Source: Actinomycetota bacterium
GTDB lineage: Bacteria > Actinomycetota > Actinomycetes > S36-B12
Direction of reading: 5' to 3'
Length of the DNA stretch: 46,888 bases
NCBI GenBank assembly: GCA_016870515.1
Contig: VGBL01000014.1
Location: 1 to 46,888 of the forward strand
Part shown: positions 37,082 through 45,942 of the stretch, piece by piece
How the letters are laid out: every line of letters begins with the position of its first letter
How positions within the stretch are numbered: position 1 is the first letter of the stretch
Notes under the pieces: model-generated
Told to the model about the DNA's origin: nothing
The model's input: only the letters and a program-made list of their open reading frames with translations
Databases searched by the model: none
Position numbers and translations under genes: made by a program

Positions 37082-38736
37082 GCGCGGTCTTGCCGGCACC
37101 TGCGCCGGGATGGACCGCGCAGGCCGATGTCGTGGTGGTGGGCTCGGGGGTCGCGGGCCTGACCGCTGCGCTCCACGCGCGTCGCACCGGCCGCCGCGTG
37201 CTGCTCGTGACCAAGGGTCGCGTCGAGGAGGGATCCACCGTGTGGGCGCAGGGCGGCATCGCAGCGGCCCTCGATGAAGACGACTCCCCGGAGGAGCACC
37301 TGCACGACACGCTGGTGGCGGGCGCGGGCCTGTGCGACGTCGCAGCGGTCCGAGCGCTCGTCACCGAAGGGCCGGGCGCCGTCAGGGGGCTGATCGGCCT
37401 TGGTGCGCACTTCGACCTCGATGCCAGCGGAGCGCTGGCGCTCACGCGCGAGGGAGGTCACCTGCGCGACCGCATTGCTCATGCCGGTGGCGACGCGACC
37501 GGCGCCGAGGTATCGCGCGCCCTGGTGGCCGCCGTCGCGCTGGATCCTGGCATCGAACTCATCGAGGGCGCTCTCGTGCTCGACCTCCTGCGCGACGAGC
37601 ATGGCGCCGCCCAGGGGGTCACCCTCCATGTGATGGGCCAGGGCACGCGTGACGGCGTCGGAGCGGCGCTGGCGCCCGCGGTCATCCTGGCAACCGGCGG
37701 GTTCGGGCAGGTGTTCTCGCAGACCACCAACCCTCTGGTCGCCACCGGTGACGGCGTCGCGCTCAGCCTGCGTGCCGGCGCGGAGGTCGCCGACCTGGAA
37801 TTCGTGCAATTCCACCCCACCGTTCTGTGGCTGGGTCCGCGGGCGCGAGGCCAGCAGCCACTGGTTTCCGAGGCGGTGCGGGGCGAGGGTGCGCTGCTCG
37901 TCGACGGCGACGGGCAGCGCCTCATGGTCGACGTCCACCCACTTGCCGAACTAGCGCCGAGGGATGTCGTCTCGCGCGCCATCCTGCGTCGAATGCGCGA
38001 GACGGGCTCGGCCCATGTCTGGCTCGATGCCCGTGCCTTTGGCGAGAAACTGTGGGAGGAGCGCTTCCCCACCATTCTTGCGTCCTGTCGCGCGCACGGA
38101 ATCGACCCGGTCACCGAGCTCGTGCCGGTCGCACCCGCATCGCATTACGCGTCGGGAGGCGTCCGCACCGATCTCGATGGTCGGGCGTCCATCCCCGGGC
38201 TGTTCGCCTGCGGCGAGGTTGCGTGCACCGGCGTCCACGGAGCCAACCGCCTGGCGTCGAATTCATTGCTCGAGGGCCTGGTCTTCGCTGCCCGCATCGG
38301 GCAGGCGTTGGCGGGCGAGCATGATCCCCGGCGCCCGGCTGTACCGACGACGGCCTTCCTGCCGTTGATGGCGCGCGAGGGGGTGCGTCCGCTGCAGCAG
38401 GTCATGACCGATGACGCGAGTGTCATTCGGAGCGCTGATTCCCTCACGCGGGCAGCGGACGTGCTCGACTCGCTCACCGACATTCCCGGTGCGAGCCGCT
38501 GCACCCATGACTGGGAGGCAACCAATCTCCACCTGGTGGCTCGCGCGCTCGTGCATCAAGCCCGCATTCGCGAGGAGACGCGCGGCTCGCATTGGCGAGA
38601 GGACTTCCCGGAGCGCGACGACCAGCGCTGGCGAATCCGGCTGGTCTCGCACATGACCTGGTCGGGGGATCTGGTCACACGGCATGAGAACGTGACGGCA
38701 CCCGCTGCCGAAATGGACGACGTCAATGCCCACTGA
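37078..38736 (+). CDS. nadB: L-aspartate oxidase
   Basis: 552 aa from ATG 37078. FAD enzyme oxidising aspartate to iminoaspartate for NAD synthesis. VVGSGVAGLTAALHA is the FAD dinucleotide site near residue 20, WAQGGIAAAL the flavin-proximal loop, EFVQFHPTVLW and ASHYASGGVRTDLDG the substrate region, and GLFACGEVACTGVHGANRLASNSLLEGLVFA the flavin-binding end of the family. Overlaps nadC by 11 bp. nadA is not in the window. Confidence 0.96.
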   Translation: MSAVLPAPAPGWTAQADVVVVGSGVAGLTAALHARRTGRRVLLVTKGRVEEGSTVWAQGGIAAALDEDDSPEEHLHDTLVAGAGLCDVAAVRALVTEGPGAVRGLIGLGAHFDLDASGALALTREGGHLRDRIAHAGGDATGAEVSRALVAAVALDPGIELIEGALVLDLLRDEHGAAQGVTLHVMGQGTRDGVGAALAPAVILATGGFGQVFSQTTNPLVATGDGVALSLRAGAEVADLEFVQFHPTVLWLGPRARGQQPLVSEAVRGEGALLVDGDGQRLMVDVHPLAELAPRDVVSRAILRRMRETGSAHVWLDARAFGEKLWEERFPTILASCRAHGIDPVTELVPVAPASHYASGGVRTDLDGRASIPGLFACGEVACTGVHGANRLASNSLLEGLVFAARIGQALAGEHDPRRPAVPTTAFLPLMAREGVRPLQQVMTDDASVIRSADSLTRAADVLDSLTDIPGASRCTHDWEATNLHLVARALVHQARIREETRGSHWREDFPERDDQRWRIRLVSHMTWSGDLVTRHENVTAPAAEMDDVNAH

Positions 38737-39619
38737 GGATCTCCCGCAGGAGATTGCCGCGGAACTGAGCCGAGCGGGGCTCGATCCGGCATGCGTTGTC
38801 ATGCTCATCGACCGTGCCCTTGCCGAGGATCTTGATGGTGGAGTCGACGTCACATCGGTGGCCACCGTGCCGGCTGACCAAAGATCGGTGCTAGATCTCG
38901 TCGCGAAGCAGCCGGGTGTGATCGCCGGAGCGCCGGTTGCCGCCGCGGTCTTCCATCGAGCGTCGCAAGGCCGTGTTCGATCGAGTCTCGTCGCGGACGG
39001 CACTTCGGTGGCTGCCGGCGACCTGGTGGGCAGTGCTCAGGGGCCGACCCGCGATCTGCTCCTGGGCGAGCGCACCGCCCTCAACGTGCTCTGTCAGCTG
39101 TCAGGAATCGCGAGCCTGACCCGACAGTGGGTTGACGCGTTGGGACCCGACGGCCCGCGCGTACGCGACAGTCGAAAGACGCACCCGGGCCTGCGTGCAC
39201 TGGAGAAGTACGCCGTGCGCTGCGGCGGAGGCGTCAATCACCGAATGTCCCTTTCCGACGAGGCACTTATCAAGGACAACCACGTGGTTGCCGCCGGAGG
39301 TGTCGCCGAGGCCTTCAGTGCCGTGCGCGCGGAGTTCCCTGGCATTCGTGTCGAGATCGAGGTCGATACCCTAGAGCAACTCGACGAGGCGCTCGACGCT
39401 GGCGCCGACCTCATCATGATCGACAACCTCACTCCCGCCCAGATGGGCGAGGCGGTCCGACGCGCGGGTGGCCGGGCTCAACTTGAGGCGTCCGGCGGTC
39501 TCACTCTTGCCAATGCTAGGGAGGTCTCCGCCACGGGGGTGGACTTCGTCGCGGTTGGATCACTCACCCACTCCGCACCAGCACTCGATATCGGCGGCGA
39601 CCTACGGGATGCGCAATGA
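38726..39619 (+). CDS. nadC: Quinolinate phosphoribosyltransferase (decarboxylating)
   Basis: 297 aa from ATG 38726, inside the end of nadB. Converts quinolinate and PRPP to nicotinate mononucleotide. DSRKTHPGLRALEKYAVRCGG is the quinolinate site and NHRMSLSDEALIKDNH and MIDNLTP follow. Overlaps coaX through ATGA. Confidence 0.96.
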   Translation: MPTEDLPQEIAAELSRAGLDPACVVMLIDRALAEDLDGGVDVTSVATVPADQRSVLDLVAKQPGVIAGAPVAAAVFHRASQGRVRSSLVADGTSVAAGDLVGSAQGPTRDLLLGERTALNVLCQLSGIASLTRQWVDALGPDGPRVRDSRKTHPGLRALEKYAVRCGGGVNHRMSLSDEALIKDNHVVAAGGVAEAFSAVRAEFPGIRVEIEVDTLEQLDEALDAGADLIMIDNLTPAQMGEAVRRAGGRAQLEASGGLTLANAREVSATGVDFVAVGSLTHSAPALDIGGDLRDAQ

Positions 39620-40377
39620 CACTCCTCGCTATCGACGTTGGCAACACTAACACCGTCCTCGGACTCTTCGAGGGCGACGAACTCATCAGGTCGTGGCGCA
39701 TCAAGACCGATGCGCGATCCACGGCTGACGAGATGGAGCTCGTCTTCCGCGGCCTGCTGGCTGGGCAGCCCGCCGTCAGTGGCATAGCCGTGTGCTCGAC
39801 GGTGCCGGCGGTCCTGCGCGAGATGCGCACGATGCTTGACCACTACCACTCGGATATCCCGACGGTCATCGTCGAGCCTGGCACCAAGACAGGGGTGTCG
39901 GTGATCACCGACAATCCCAAGGAGGTGGGCACCGATCGCATCGTCAACACCATCGCTGCTTTTCATCTGTATGGCGGCCCCTCGATCGTGGTCGACTTCG
40001 GCACGTCCACCAACCTCGACGTGGTTTCAGGCAGGGGAGAGTTCCTCGGGGGCGCGCTAGCGCCGGGCATAGAGATTTCCCTCGACGCACTCGCGCAGCG
40101 TGCCGCGCAGTTGCGCAAGGTCGAACTCGCTCGCCCCCGGTCCGCCATCGGCAAGAACACGGTCGAGGCCCTGCAGTCGGGCGCCCTCTACGGCTTCGCC
40201 GGGCAGGTCGACGGGCTGGTGCGGCGCATCAGCGACGAGTTAGGGGGGGTGAGCGCCGTCATCGCCACGGGCGGTCTCGCCCCGATCGTCGTTCCCGAAT
40301 CGGAGACCATCACCCATCACGACCCCGATCTCACGCTGGTCGGGCTGCGCCTGGTGTTTGAAAAGAACGTCGACTGA
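39616..40377 (+). CDS. coaX: Type III pantothenate kinase
   Basis: 253 aa. [16 protein letters not shown] is the ASKHA phosphate-binding motif; [14 protein letters not shown] and [14 protein letters not shown] with metal and pantothenate ligands follow, then [11 protein letters not shown]. Starts CoA synthesis from pantothenate, linking with panC in the same transcript. Type III enzymes are not inhibited by CoA. Confidence 0.95.
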   Translation: MTLLAIDVGNTNTVLGLFEGDELIRSWRIKTDARSTADEMELVFRGLLAGQPAVSGIAVCSTVPAVLREMRTMLDHYHSDIPTVIVEPGTKTGVSVITDNPKEVGTDRIVNTIAAFHLYGGPSIVVDFGTSTNLDVVSGRGEFLGGALAPGIEISLDALAQRAAQLRKVELARPRSAIGKNTVEALQSGALYGFAGQVDGLVRRISDELGGVSAVIATGGLAPIVVPESETITHHDPDLTLVGLRLVFEKNVD

Positions 40378-40378
40378 C

Positions 40379-40384
40379 TACCCT
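40379..40384 (+). promoter_or_regulatory. -10 hexamer for leaderless start of lysS
   Basis: TACCCT begins 2 nt after the coaX stop codon, followed by 7 nt and the GTG at 40392. Confidence 0.5.
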
Positions 40385-40391
40385 TGCGTCC

Positions 40392-41900
40392 GTGGCCGAC
40401 GACGCAGACATACTCGAGCCGGGCGATGACCTGCCCGAGCAGATGCGCGTACGGCGAGACAAGCGCGAACGCCTCCTCGCATCTGGCCATGACCCCTACC
40501 CTGTGCGACTGCCCATCACGCACACGATCGCGCAGGTGCGCTCGGCATACCCTGATCTCGAGGTCGACGTATCGACCGGTGAACGCGTAGGCGTCGCCGG
40601 TCGCATCATCTTCCAACGCAACACCGGCAAGCTGTGCTTTGCCACGCTTCGCGCGGGCGACGGCACCGAAATGCAGGCCATGCTGTCGCTGGCCAGCGTC
40701 GGCGAAGACTCCCTGGAGTCCTGGAAGCAACTCGTCGACATCGGCGATCACGTCTTCGTCGCCGGCGAGGTGATCACCTCCAAGCGCGGGGAGCTCTCGG
40801 TGTTGGCCGACGAATGGCGCATGGCGACCAAGTCGCTGCGGCCCCTGCCGGTCGCGCACAAGCCCCTGTCGGAGGAAAACCGGGTGCGTCAGCGCTACGT
40901 CGACCTGATCGTGCGACCTGAGGCGCGCGAGATGGCGCGCATGCGGGTGATCGCCGAGGCCAGCGTGCGCCGCAGCCTCGCCGAACGCGGCTTCCTCGAG
41001 ATCGAGACGCCTGTCCTGCAGACGCAGCAGGGTGGGGCGGCGGCGCGTCCCTTCGTCACGCATTCCCATACCCTTGACGTCGACCTCTACCTGCGCATTG
41101 CGCCGGAACTCTTCCTCAAGCGTGCGCTGGTGGGTGGTCTCGAGCGCGTCTTCGAGATCAACCGCAACTTCCGCAACGAGGGCGTCGACTCCACGCATTC
41201 CCCCGAATACGTCGCCTTGGAGTTCTACGCCGCCTACACCGACTACCGCGACGTCGCGCGCATCACTCGCGAGATCATCCAGGAGGCCGCCGTCGCTGCC
41301 ACCGGGTCGCTCGAGGTGGTCCACGCCGACGGCAGAGTGCATGATCTATCGGGCGACTGGCCCGAGATCGACTTCTTCGGCTCCGTTTCGGCGGCCGTGG
41401 GCCGCGAGATCACGCCGGCGACCCCGGTGGACGAGTTGGTGGCCCTGTGCCGGGCCATCGGCGTGGAGCCGCAAGCGCACTGGGTCGCGGGCAAATACGT
41501 CGAGGCGCTTCTGGACCACTACGTGATCCCCACGCTCGACCGGCCGACGTTCGTCATGGACTACCCCGAGGACACTTCCCCGCTCACGCGCGCGCATCCT
41601 GACAGGCCGGGCGTGGTCGAGAAATGGGATCTCTACATCGACGAATACGAGCAGGCAACCGGATACTCCGAACTTGCCGATCCGGTGATCCAGCGCGAAC
41701 GACTTGTCGCCCAGGCGGCGCAGGGAGCGCGTGGCGACGACGAGGCCATGCCTCTCGACGAGGACTTCCTGCGTGCGCTCGAGATCGGGATGCCGCCCGC
41801 GGGTGGCGTGGGCCTGGGCATCGATCGACTGCTGATGTCGCTCACGGGTCTGGGTATCCGCGAAACCGTCCTCTTCCCGCTTGTGAAGCCCGAACGATGA
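40392..41900 (+). CDS. lysS: Lysyl-tRNA synthetase, class II
   Basis: 502 aa from GTG 40392. N-terminal OB-fold tRNA-binding domain (about 60-170) and class II catalytic core: motif 2 [17 protein letters not shown] and motif 3 [12 protein letters not shown]. Charges tRNA-Lys. In many actinobacteria lsr2 and clpC follow lysS; here argA, an amidase and three unfamiliar genes intervene. The stop overlaps argA by four bases. Confidence 0.97.
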   Translation: MADDADILEPGDDLPEQMRVRRDKRERLLASGHDPYPVRLPITHTIAQVRSAYPDLEVDVSTGERVGVAGRIIFQRNTGKLCFATLRAGDGTEMQAMLSLASVGEDSLESWKQLVDIGDHVFVAGEVITSKRGELSVLADEWRMATKSLRPLPVAHKPLSEENRVRQRYVDLIVRPEAREMARMRVIAEASVRRSLAERGFLEIETPVLQTQQGGAAARPFVTHSHTLDVDLYLRIAPELFLKRALVGGLERVFEINRNFRNEGVDSTHSPEYVALEFYAAYTDYRDVARITREIIQEAAVAATGSLEVVHADGRVHDLSGDWPEIDFFGSVSAAVGREITPATPVDELVALCRAIGVEPQAHWVAGKYVEALLDHYVIPTLDRPTFVMDYPEDTSPLTRAHPDRPGVVEKWDLYIDEYEQATGYSELADPVIQRERLVAQAAQGARGDDEAMPLDEDFLRALEIGMPPAGGVGLGIDRLLMSLTGLGIRETVLFPLVKPER

Positions 41901-42397
41901 GCAATGTCACTCTCCGGCCTGCGCGCACGGCCGATGTCCAGATGGTTCGCCGACTCGTGAGTCTCTTCACCGCCGATGGACGTCTGCTCGCCAAGGCACC
42001 GGTGACCCTTTACGAAGACGTCCAGGAATTCTTGGTCGCCGAGTCCGACGGTCGAATAGTCGGCTGCGGTGCGCTGCATGTGATGTGGGAGGACCTCGGC
42101 GAGATCCGAACCCTCGCTGTCGACACGGAGTTCCAGCATCGCGGCGTCGGGGGCAGCCTTCTCGACGCCCTTGTCGATCGCGCCTATGCGCTGGGCCTGG
42201 CTCGCCTCTTCTGCTTGACCTTTGAGACGGGGTTCTTCGCCGCCCACGGATTCCGCGAGATCGAGGGCAGCCCGGTCGATCACGCCGTATTCGAGCAACT
42301 TCTGCAGAGCTACGACGAGGGCGTGGCAGAGTTCCTCGACCTCGAGCGGGTGAAGCCCAACACCCTCGGCAATCGGCGCATGCTTCGGGTGCTGTGA
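41897..42397 (+). CDS. argA: Amino-acid N-acetyltransferase (actinobacterial ArgA, GNAT)
   Basis: 166 aa from ATG 41897. Closely resembles the short GNAT-only ArgA of Mycobacterium (Rv2747 type): [36 protein letters not shown], the acetyl-CoA loop [23 protein letters not shown] and the C-terminal [12 protein letters not shown]. It acetylates glutamate (or glutamine) to begin arginine synthesis. It lacks the kinase-like domain of E. coli ArgA. Confidence 0.9.
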   Translation: MSNVTLRPARTADVQMVRRLVSLFTADGRLLAKAPVTLYEDVQEFLVAESDGRIVGCGALHVMWEDLGEIRTLAVDTEFQHRGVGGSLLDALVDRAYALGLARLFCLTFETGFFAAHGFREIEGSPVDHAVFEQLLQSYDEGVAEFLDLERVKPNTLGNRRMLRVL

Positions 42398-43158
42398 TGA
42401 AGGCAGCGATCGCGGCCGTAGCCGCACTGGTCGTCGGCGGGCTGGCCCTGTCGCTGCCGGCCTCGGCGGCGCCTTCACCGGTGGCCGATGCGCCGTTGGT
42501 AGGGATGGTCATCGCACTCGACCCCGGGCACCAGCTCGGCAACTCCAACCCGGCTCACTTCGATGAGCTTGCCGCGACCCACTTCAACGGCCATGAAAGA
42601 AAGATCTGCAACACCTCAGGAACGGCGACCAACGCGGGCTTCCCAGAGGCCACGTTCACCTGGAACGTCGCCCTGAAGGTCAAGGAGAAACTCGAGGCCC
42701 TCGGCGCCGACGTTCGCATGACCCGCCACTCCAACTCCTGGAAGAAGTGGGGTCCGTGCGTAAACGAGCGCGGGGCGTTTGGCACCAAGGTAGGCGCCGA
42801 CCTCATGCTGTCGATCCACGCCGACGGCGCTGACTCCTCCGGCTACGGCTTCTACGTCATGGTGCCGTCGGTCATCAAGGGCTGGACCGATGACATCTCA
42901 GCGAAGTCGATCCGGCTGGGCAAGCGATTCGTCTCCGGCATGGCCGGATCCGGCGCTCCCCGCTCGACGTACGTCTCGGGTCAGATGATGATCACGCCGA
43001 CCATCTCCACACTGAACTTCTCGGACGTCCCCGTGATCTTGCTGGAGTCGGGCAACATGCGTCACTCGGCCGACGCGGCCCGGATGTCGTCTTCCGCGGG
43101 CCAGCAGCAGTACGCCGACTGGATCGTCGCGGGCCTGAGAGCCGCCCTCAGGAAGTAG
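42397..43158 (+). CDS. Secreted N-acetylmuramoyl-L-alanine amidase (Amidase_3)
   Basis: 253 aa from ATG 42397, sharing TGATG with argA; GTG 42394 is one codon earlier and equally possible. A signal peptide spans residues 1-24 (ASAAP). ALDPGHQLGN provides the first zinc His, the second is in MLSIHADGAD, and VILLESGNM provides the catalytic Glu. Cys residues in KICNTSG and GPCVNERG may pair. The enzyme cuts the bond between MurNAc and L-Ala in peptidoglycan outside the membrane. No terminator is seen after it. Confidence 0.9.
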   Translation: MKAAIAAVAALVVGGLALSLPASAAPSPVADAPLVGMVIALDPGHQLGNSNPAHFDELAATHFNGHERKICNTSGTATNAGFPEATFTWNVALKVKEKLEALGADVRMTRHSNSWKKWGPCVNERGAFGTKVGADLMLSIHADGADSSGYGFYVMVPSVIKGWTDDISAKSIRLGKRFVSGMAGSGAPRSTYVSGQMMITPTISTLNFSDVPVILLESGNMRHSADAARMSSSAGQQQYADWIVAGLRAALRK

Positions 43159-43192
43159 GCGCCCTCGAAGGGGAACGCGTTCTTGACTCGCC

Positions 43193-43222
43193 TTGCAACC
43201 GTGCTGGGACAGTGGCTAGATT
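43193..43222 (+). promoter_or_regulatory. Promoter in the 384-bp gap before the helical secreted protein
   Basis: TTGCAA (43193-43198), 18-nt spacer, TAGATT (43217-43222). A second hexamer TTGACT lies at 43183-43188, too far for the same -10. Transcription would begin near 43229 and cover the short ORF and both hairpins before the gene at 43543. Confidence 0.55.
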
Positions 43223-43252
43223 CCCGTCACGCCCGGCCATGGAGGAACGCAC

Positions 43253-43333
43253 ATGTGGTCAACCGTCACACGAGGTATTGCACCCGCCGCATCCGCCCCT
43301 GTCAGGCAGCGTCCACCGAGGACACCCCGGTAA
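43253..43333 (+). CDS. Possible 26-aa leader peptide
   Basis: ATG 43253 follows GGAGG (43241-43245) with a 7-nt gap and runs 26 codons to TAA 43331-43333. The peptide is Pro/Arg rich at its C-terminus (VRQRPPRTPR). Its place between a promoter and two hairpins, and its good ribosome-binding site, suggest a translated leader that could sense ribosome stalling at the Pro/Arg run. No homologue is known to me; the ORF may also be chance. Confidence 0.4.
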   Translation: MWSTVTRGIAPAASAPVRQRPPRTPR

Positions 43334-43389
43334 CATACGTCACGACACCCGGCGCGGAAGCAACCCGGCTTTCCGCCTAAACACGAAGC

Positions 43390-43412
43390 TCAGCGGGACC
43401 CAGCCCCGCTGA
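43390..43412 (+). other. Leader hairpin 1
   Basis: TCAGCGGG (43390-43397) pairs with CCCGCTGA (43405-43412) around a 7-nt loop. It lies between the short ORF and the larger hairpin, so the two could be parts of an attenuator. Confidence 0.45.
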
Positions 43413-43472
43413 CGGAGCAGGCAACCTCGGGCGCTCCACGCCCGGACGTCGCCCCCGTTTCCCCCGCTCCCC

Positions 43473-43513
43473 TGTGCTGGGAGCCAAGCAACCCCCGCTT
43501 GGCTCCCAGCACA
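43473..43513 (+). terminator. Leader hairpin 2 / terminator-like stem
   Basis: A perfect 17-bp stem: arm TGTGCTGGGAGCCAAGC at 43473-43489 and its exact complement at 43497-43513, with loop aaccccc. No T run follows, as usual for actinobacterial hairpin terminators. It ends 29 nt before the GTG of the secreted protein, so it either terminates upstream transcription or regulates that gene. Confidence 0.7.
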
Positions 43514-43542
43514 CCCCCTGAAAGGCGCTCGAAAGGACCCCC

Positions 43543-45300
43543 GTGAACCGACTCGTCACCGTAGGTGCCGTGACCGTTGTCGCCTCGGCATGTATTGCCG
43601 GTGGCCTCGCGACATCCAGCCAGGCCGCTCCCCCACCGCAGCGTGCCGCCGCTCAGTCCACCGCGGCCTCCGTACCTGTGTCGGTTGATGCCACCCCAAC
43701 CCGCGTGGGCGAAGGGCCACCGGCACCGGGGCCAAGTAACGGGCGAAAGTTCCTGGGATTCGTCATCGGCTCCGGAGCCGACATGCTGTTCGACTGCCTG
43801 GTGTCCAAGGCCACTGGCGGCTCGTGCCTGGATCCTTCGGGAATGAACGCCATCAAGGCCCAGCTGGACACGATCCAGAAAGAGGTCGAGCAGGGATTCA
43901 TTGACGTCGAAGCACGGTTGAACAGGATCGAGGAGCAGATCAACGACCTGCAGAAGGAGAAGTACCTTTCGCGCCTGGACCCGCTCCGGCAGAACTCTGC
44001 CATGGCTGTGGCCGCGTTCTCTAACATGACCGACTGCGCCGCGAAGCAGGCGGCGGCGCTCGACAAGTCGAAGGTCACGTGCAAGCCGTACCTCAACGGG
44101 CCCCTCGACGATAGCGGGGTCCCGGAGCAGCTGGGGGCGTCCCGGCCCGCTGATGAGGCCATCGCGATCACCCGTGGCTTCTTCTTGAAGAACGCCGACG
44201 CGGCCACACCTGAGGGGCTGGCCCCGGACGACGTCGCTGGGGCCGTGAAGATCCTGATCGGGGACAACAGTCGGGAGGCGACGAAGGGCTACCTCTACTA
44301 CGCCTGGCAGGGCATCAAGATCGACATGGACGAGGCGATGGGTACCCCCCAGGGGTTCCGTAAGTCCGTGAAGACGCCGGTCGTGCTTCCCCAGTCAGCC
44401 CGAGACTTCAACAGTGTCCTCGACTTCTGGGACGAGACCTACAGCCGGTGGGCGATCGTGAAGATCGCGGCCGCCCGCATGAGGCAGGGCGGGACGGCGG
44501 CTTCACAGAAGCTCGTCGCGGACCAGATGGAGCAGTGGCTCATCACGCCGACGGGCCAAACCCTGCCCAGTCTCGTCACGAAGAACCGTTTCCCGGACAT
44601 GAAGCCTGACGAGCTCATCGTCTACCTGGGCAAGGACAAGGACTCCGACAAGACCGTGGTCGTCAACTGGTCCGGCTCGTACGACGACACCCTGCGCGGG
44701 CAGTACGCGAGGATGAACTCCGGGGACGTCAGCGCGATCGCCAAATCCGTGAACGCCTACCTCAGGGAAGGGGGCAGCGGCGGTATCGAGGACCTGGCCA
44801 CCAAGGTTCCCGGCGTCCTACCGGACCGCACCGAGTTCCAAGCACTGGTCAGCTACAGCGAAGGGACGTTCAAGCTTCCCCCATGGGCGCGCATGTGGCC
44901 CGTCGACTGGTACCACCCGAGTCCCGGAACAGTTGAATTTAAGTACCTCAATTCGGGCTGGGAACGAAATTGTGTCTCCGGCGTACGTGCGTTGAATGCC
45001 CGGCCCGACTGGCCGGTATGGGTCGAGAAGGTGAACCCCTATAACCGTCAGGACCTGGAAAAGATCTGGAACGAGCAGGCGAAAGGCCCGATCGACTTCT
45101 TCTGGGGAACGCTCAGGTTTGACGACGTCAACTCCCCCAGGGCAGGCATCTACCGACTCGGGTTCGGCGCCTATATCCGCTGCACCGACCCGATCAACAA
45201 CGCGACGCGTCCCAGCGCGATGCGGAGCGTCCCCGCACCGCAGATCATGATGCCCGCATCGGCCATCAAGCCGCGACCAGGGCGACCTGGGCGAGCCTGA
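43543..45300 (+). CDS. Secreted protein with helical/coiled-coil N-terminal domain, unknown function
   Basis: 585 aa from GTG 43543 (GAAAGGA upstream). A signal peptide at 1-28 is followed by a Pro/Ala-rich stretch to about 66, a hydrophobic amphipathic helix at 70-87 (FLGFVIGSGADMLFDCLV), and a heptad-rich coiled coil at 102-142 (AQLDTIQKEVEQ, ARLNRIEEQINDL). The remaining 440 residues are mixed helical, then beta-rich with many Trp. The layout recalls secreted pore-forming or insecticidal-type toxins with an N-terminal helical bundle, but there is no family match I can name. The frame ends in a Pro/Gly/Arg run, and the sequence after the stop continues as coding-like in another frame. Confidence 0.8.
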   Translation: MNRLVTVGAVTVVASACIAGGLATSSQAAPPPQRAAAQSTAASVPVSVDATPTRVGEGPPAPGPSNGRKFLGFVIGSGADMLFDCLVSKATGGSCLDPSGMNAIKAQLDTIQKEVEQGFIDVEARLNRIEEQINDLQKEKYLSRLDPLRQNSAMAVAAFSNMTDCAAKQAAALDKSKVTCKPYLNGPLDDSGVPEQLGASRPADEAIAITRGFFLKNADAATPEGLAPDDVAGAVKILIGDNSREATKGYLYYAWQGIKIDMDEAMGTPQGFRKSVKTPVVLPQSARDFNSVLDFWDETYSRWAIVKIAAARMRQGGTAASQKLVADQMEQWLITPTGQTLPSLVTKNRFPDMKPDELIVYLGKDKDSDKTVVVNWSGSYDDTLRGQYARMNSGDVSAIAKSVNAYLREGGSGGIEDLATKVPGVLPDRTEFQALVSYSEGTFKLPPWARMWPVDWYHPSPGTVEFKYLNSGWERNCVSGVRALNARPDWPVWVEKVNPYNRQDLEKIWNEQAKGPIDFFWGTLRFDDVNSPRAGIYRLGFGAYIRCTDPINNATRPSAMRSVPAPQIMMPASAIKPRPGRPGRA

Positions 45301-45457
45301 GCCGTCCGGCCCGGCCATCCGCACGAACGGCGCCAAGAATTACGAACTGCCCGCGGCTCACATGCTGTTCGGCCTGCCGGTCGACGGGTGCGCTTTCCTG
45401 TACGAACGACCGTTGTCGGGTGGTTTCACCTGCCCCACGCGACCGACAGCGCCTTAA
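45301..45457 (+). pseudogene. Probable frame-shifted C-terminal continuation of the helical secreted protein
   Basis: In the frame ending at TAA 45455-45457 the sequence reads EPEPSGPAIRTNG, then AKNYELPAAHMLFGLPVDG and CAFLYERPLSGGFTC, with plausible residue use and two Cys. This frame is +1 relative to the gene that stops at 45300. Codon use and the lack of any start or ribosome-binding site suggest it is the true C-terminus, lost through an indel (or read error) in the GC-rich run near 45270-45300. It could also be noise in high-GC DNA. Confidence 0.4.
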
Positions 45458-45465
45458 CTAGCTGC

Positions 45466-45515
45466 TTACGGGCACTGTCCCGCTGTCCAGGCCGGCAGCG
45501 GGACAGTGCCCGTAA
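45466..45515. terminator. Strong hairpin terminator
   Basis: A perfect 20-bp stem: left arm 45466-45485 (starts TTACGGGCAC), right arm 45496-45515 (ends GTGCCCGTAA), 10-nt loop. The perfect pairing works on both strands. It separates the helical secreted protein from the next two genes. No T run. Confidence 0.8.
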
Positions 45516-45564
45516 AACGCCACTTCCGTTGAGTGGGTGGTGATGCCGATCCGAAAGTCGCGGC

Positions 45565-45942
45565 ATGTCCGCCAGCAACACCACCCCCAAACACCGCAAA
45601 CCCAGAAAAAGGAACGGTGTCGGTTGCCGAACCACGTGGACTAAAGCTCCCCTGCTCGGCATGGCGGCCGTACTCACCGTCGGTCTCACCGCAGGTGTCG
45701 CGTACGCAGGAGACCGTGCCCTCTTCCCAGGGGTCAACAACTGGCCCAAGAATCCCCCCAACGCCAGCCAACTCACGACCACCTCAGGCATGGCCGCCGC
45801 GGCACTGAACTTCGCCCTCGCGCAGGTCGGCAAGTGGGGGGCTCTCGCGGGGGCCTACAAGTTCCAGACTTGGGCGACCGAGTGGATCCCCGAGTCGTGG
45901 AAGCAGGCGTTGGAGTCACAGCAGCAAGGTGCGCCGGAGTAG
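45565..45942 (+). CDS. Small secreted or single-pass protein
   Basis: 125 aa. A long basic N-region (residues 1-28, RKPRKRN) precedes a hydrophobic segment at 29-48 (PLLGMAAVLTVGLTAGVAYA) with a possible AYA cleavage site. The mature part is short and amphipathic (MAAAALNFALAQVGKWGALAG) and ends in Gln-rich residues. No family recognised. Its stop is directly followed by the ATG of the J-domain-like gene, so the two form a unit. Confidence 0.65.
   Translation: MSASNTTPKHRKPRKRNGVGCRTTWTKAPLLGMAAVLTVGLTAGVAYAGDRALFPGVNNWPKNPPNASQLTTTSGMAAAALNFALAQVGKWGALAGAYKFQTWATEWIPESWKQALESQQQGAPE

Noticed and set aside
45426-45833. Minus-strand frame across the 45.47-45.52 kb hairpin
   Set aside because: It passes through a perfect terminator stem and is opposite the signal-peptide gene at 45565.
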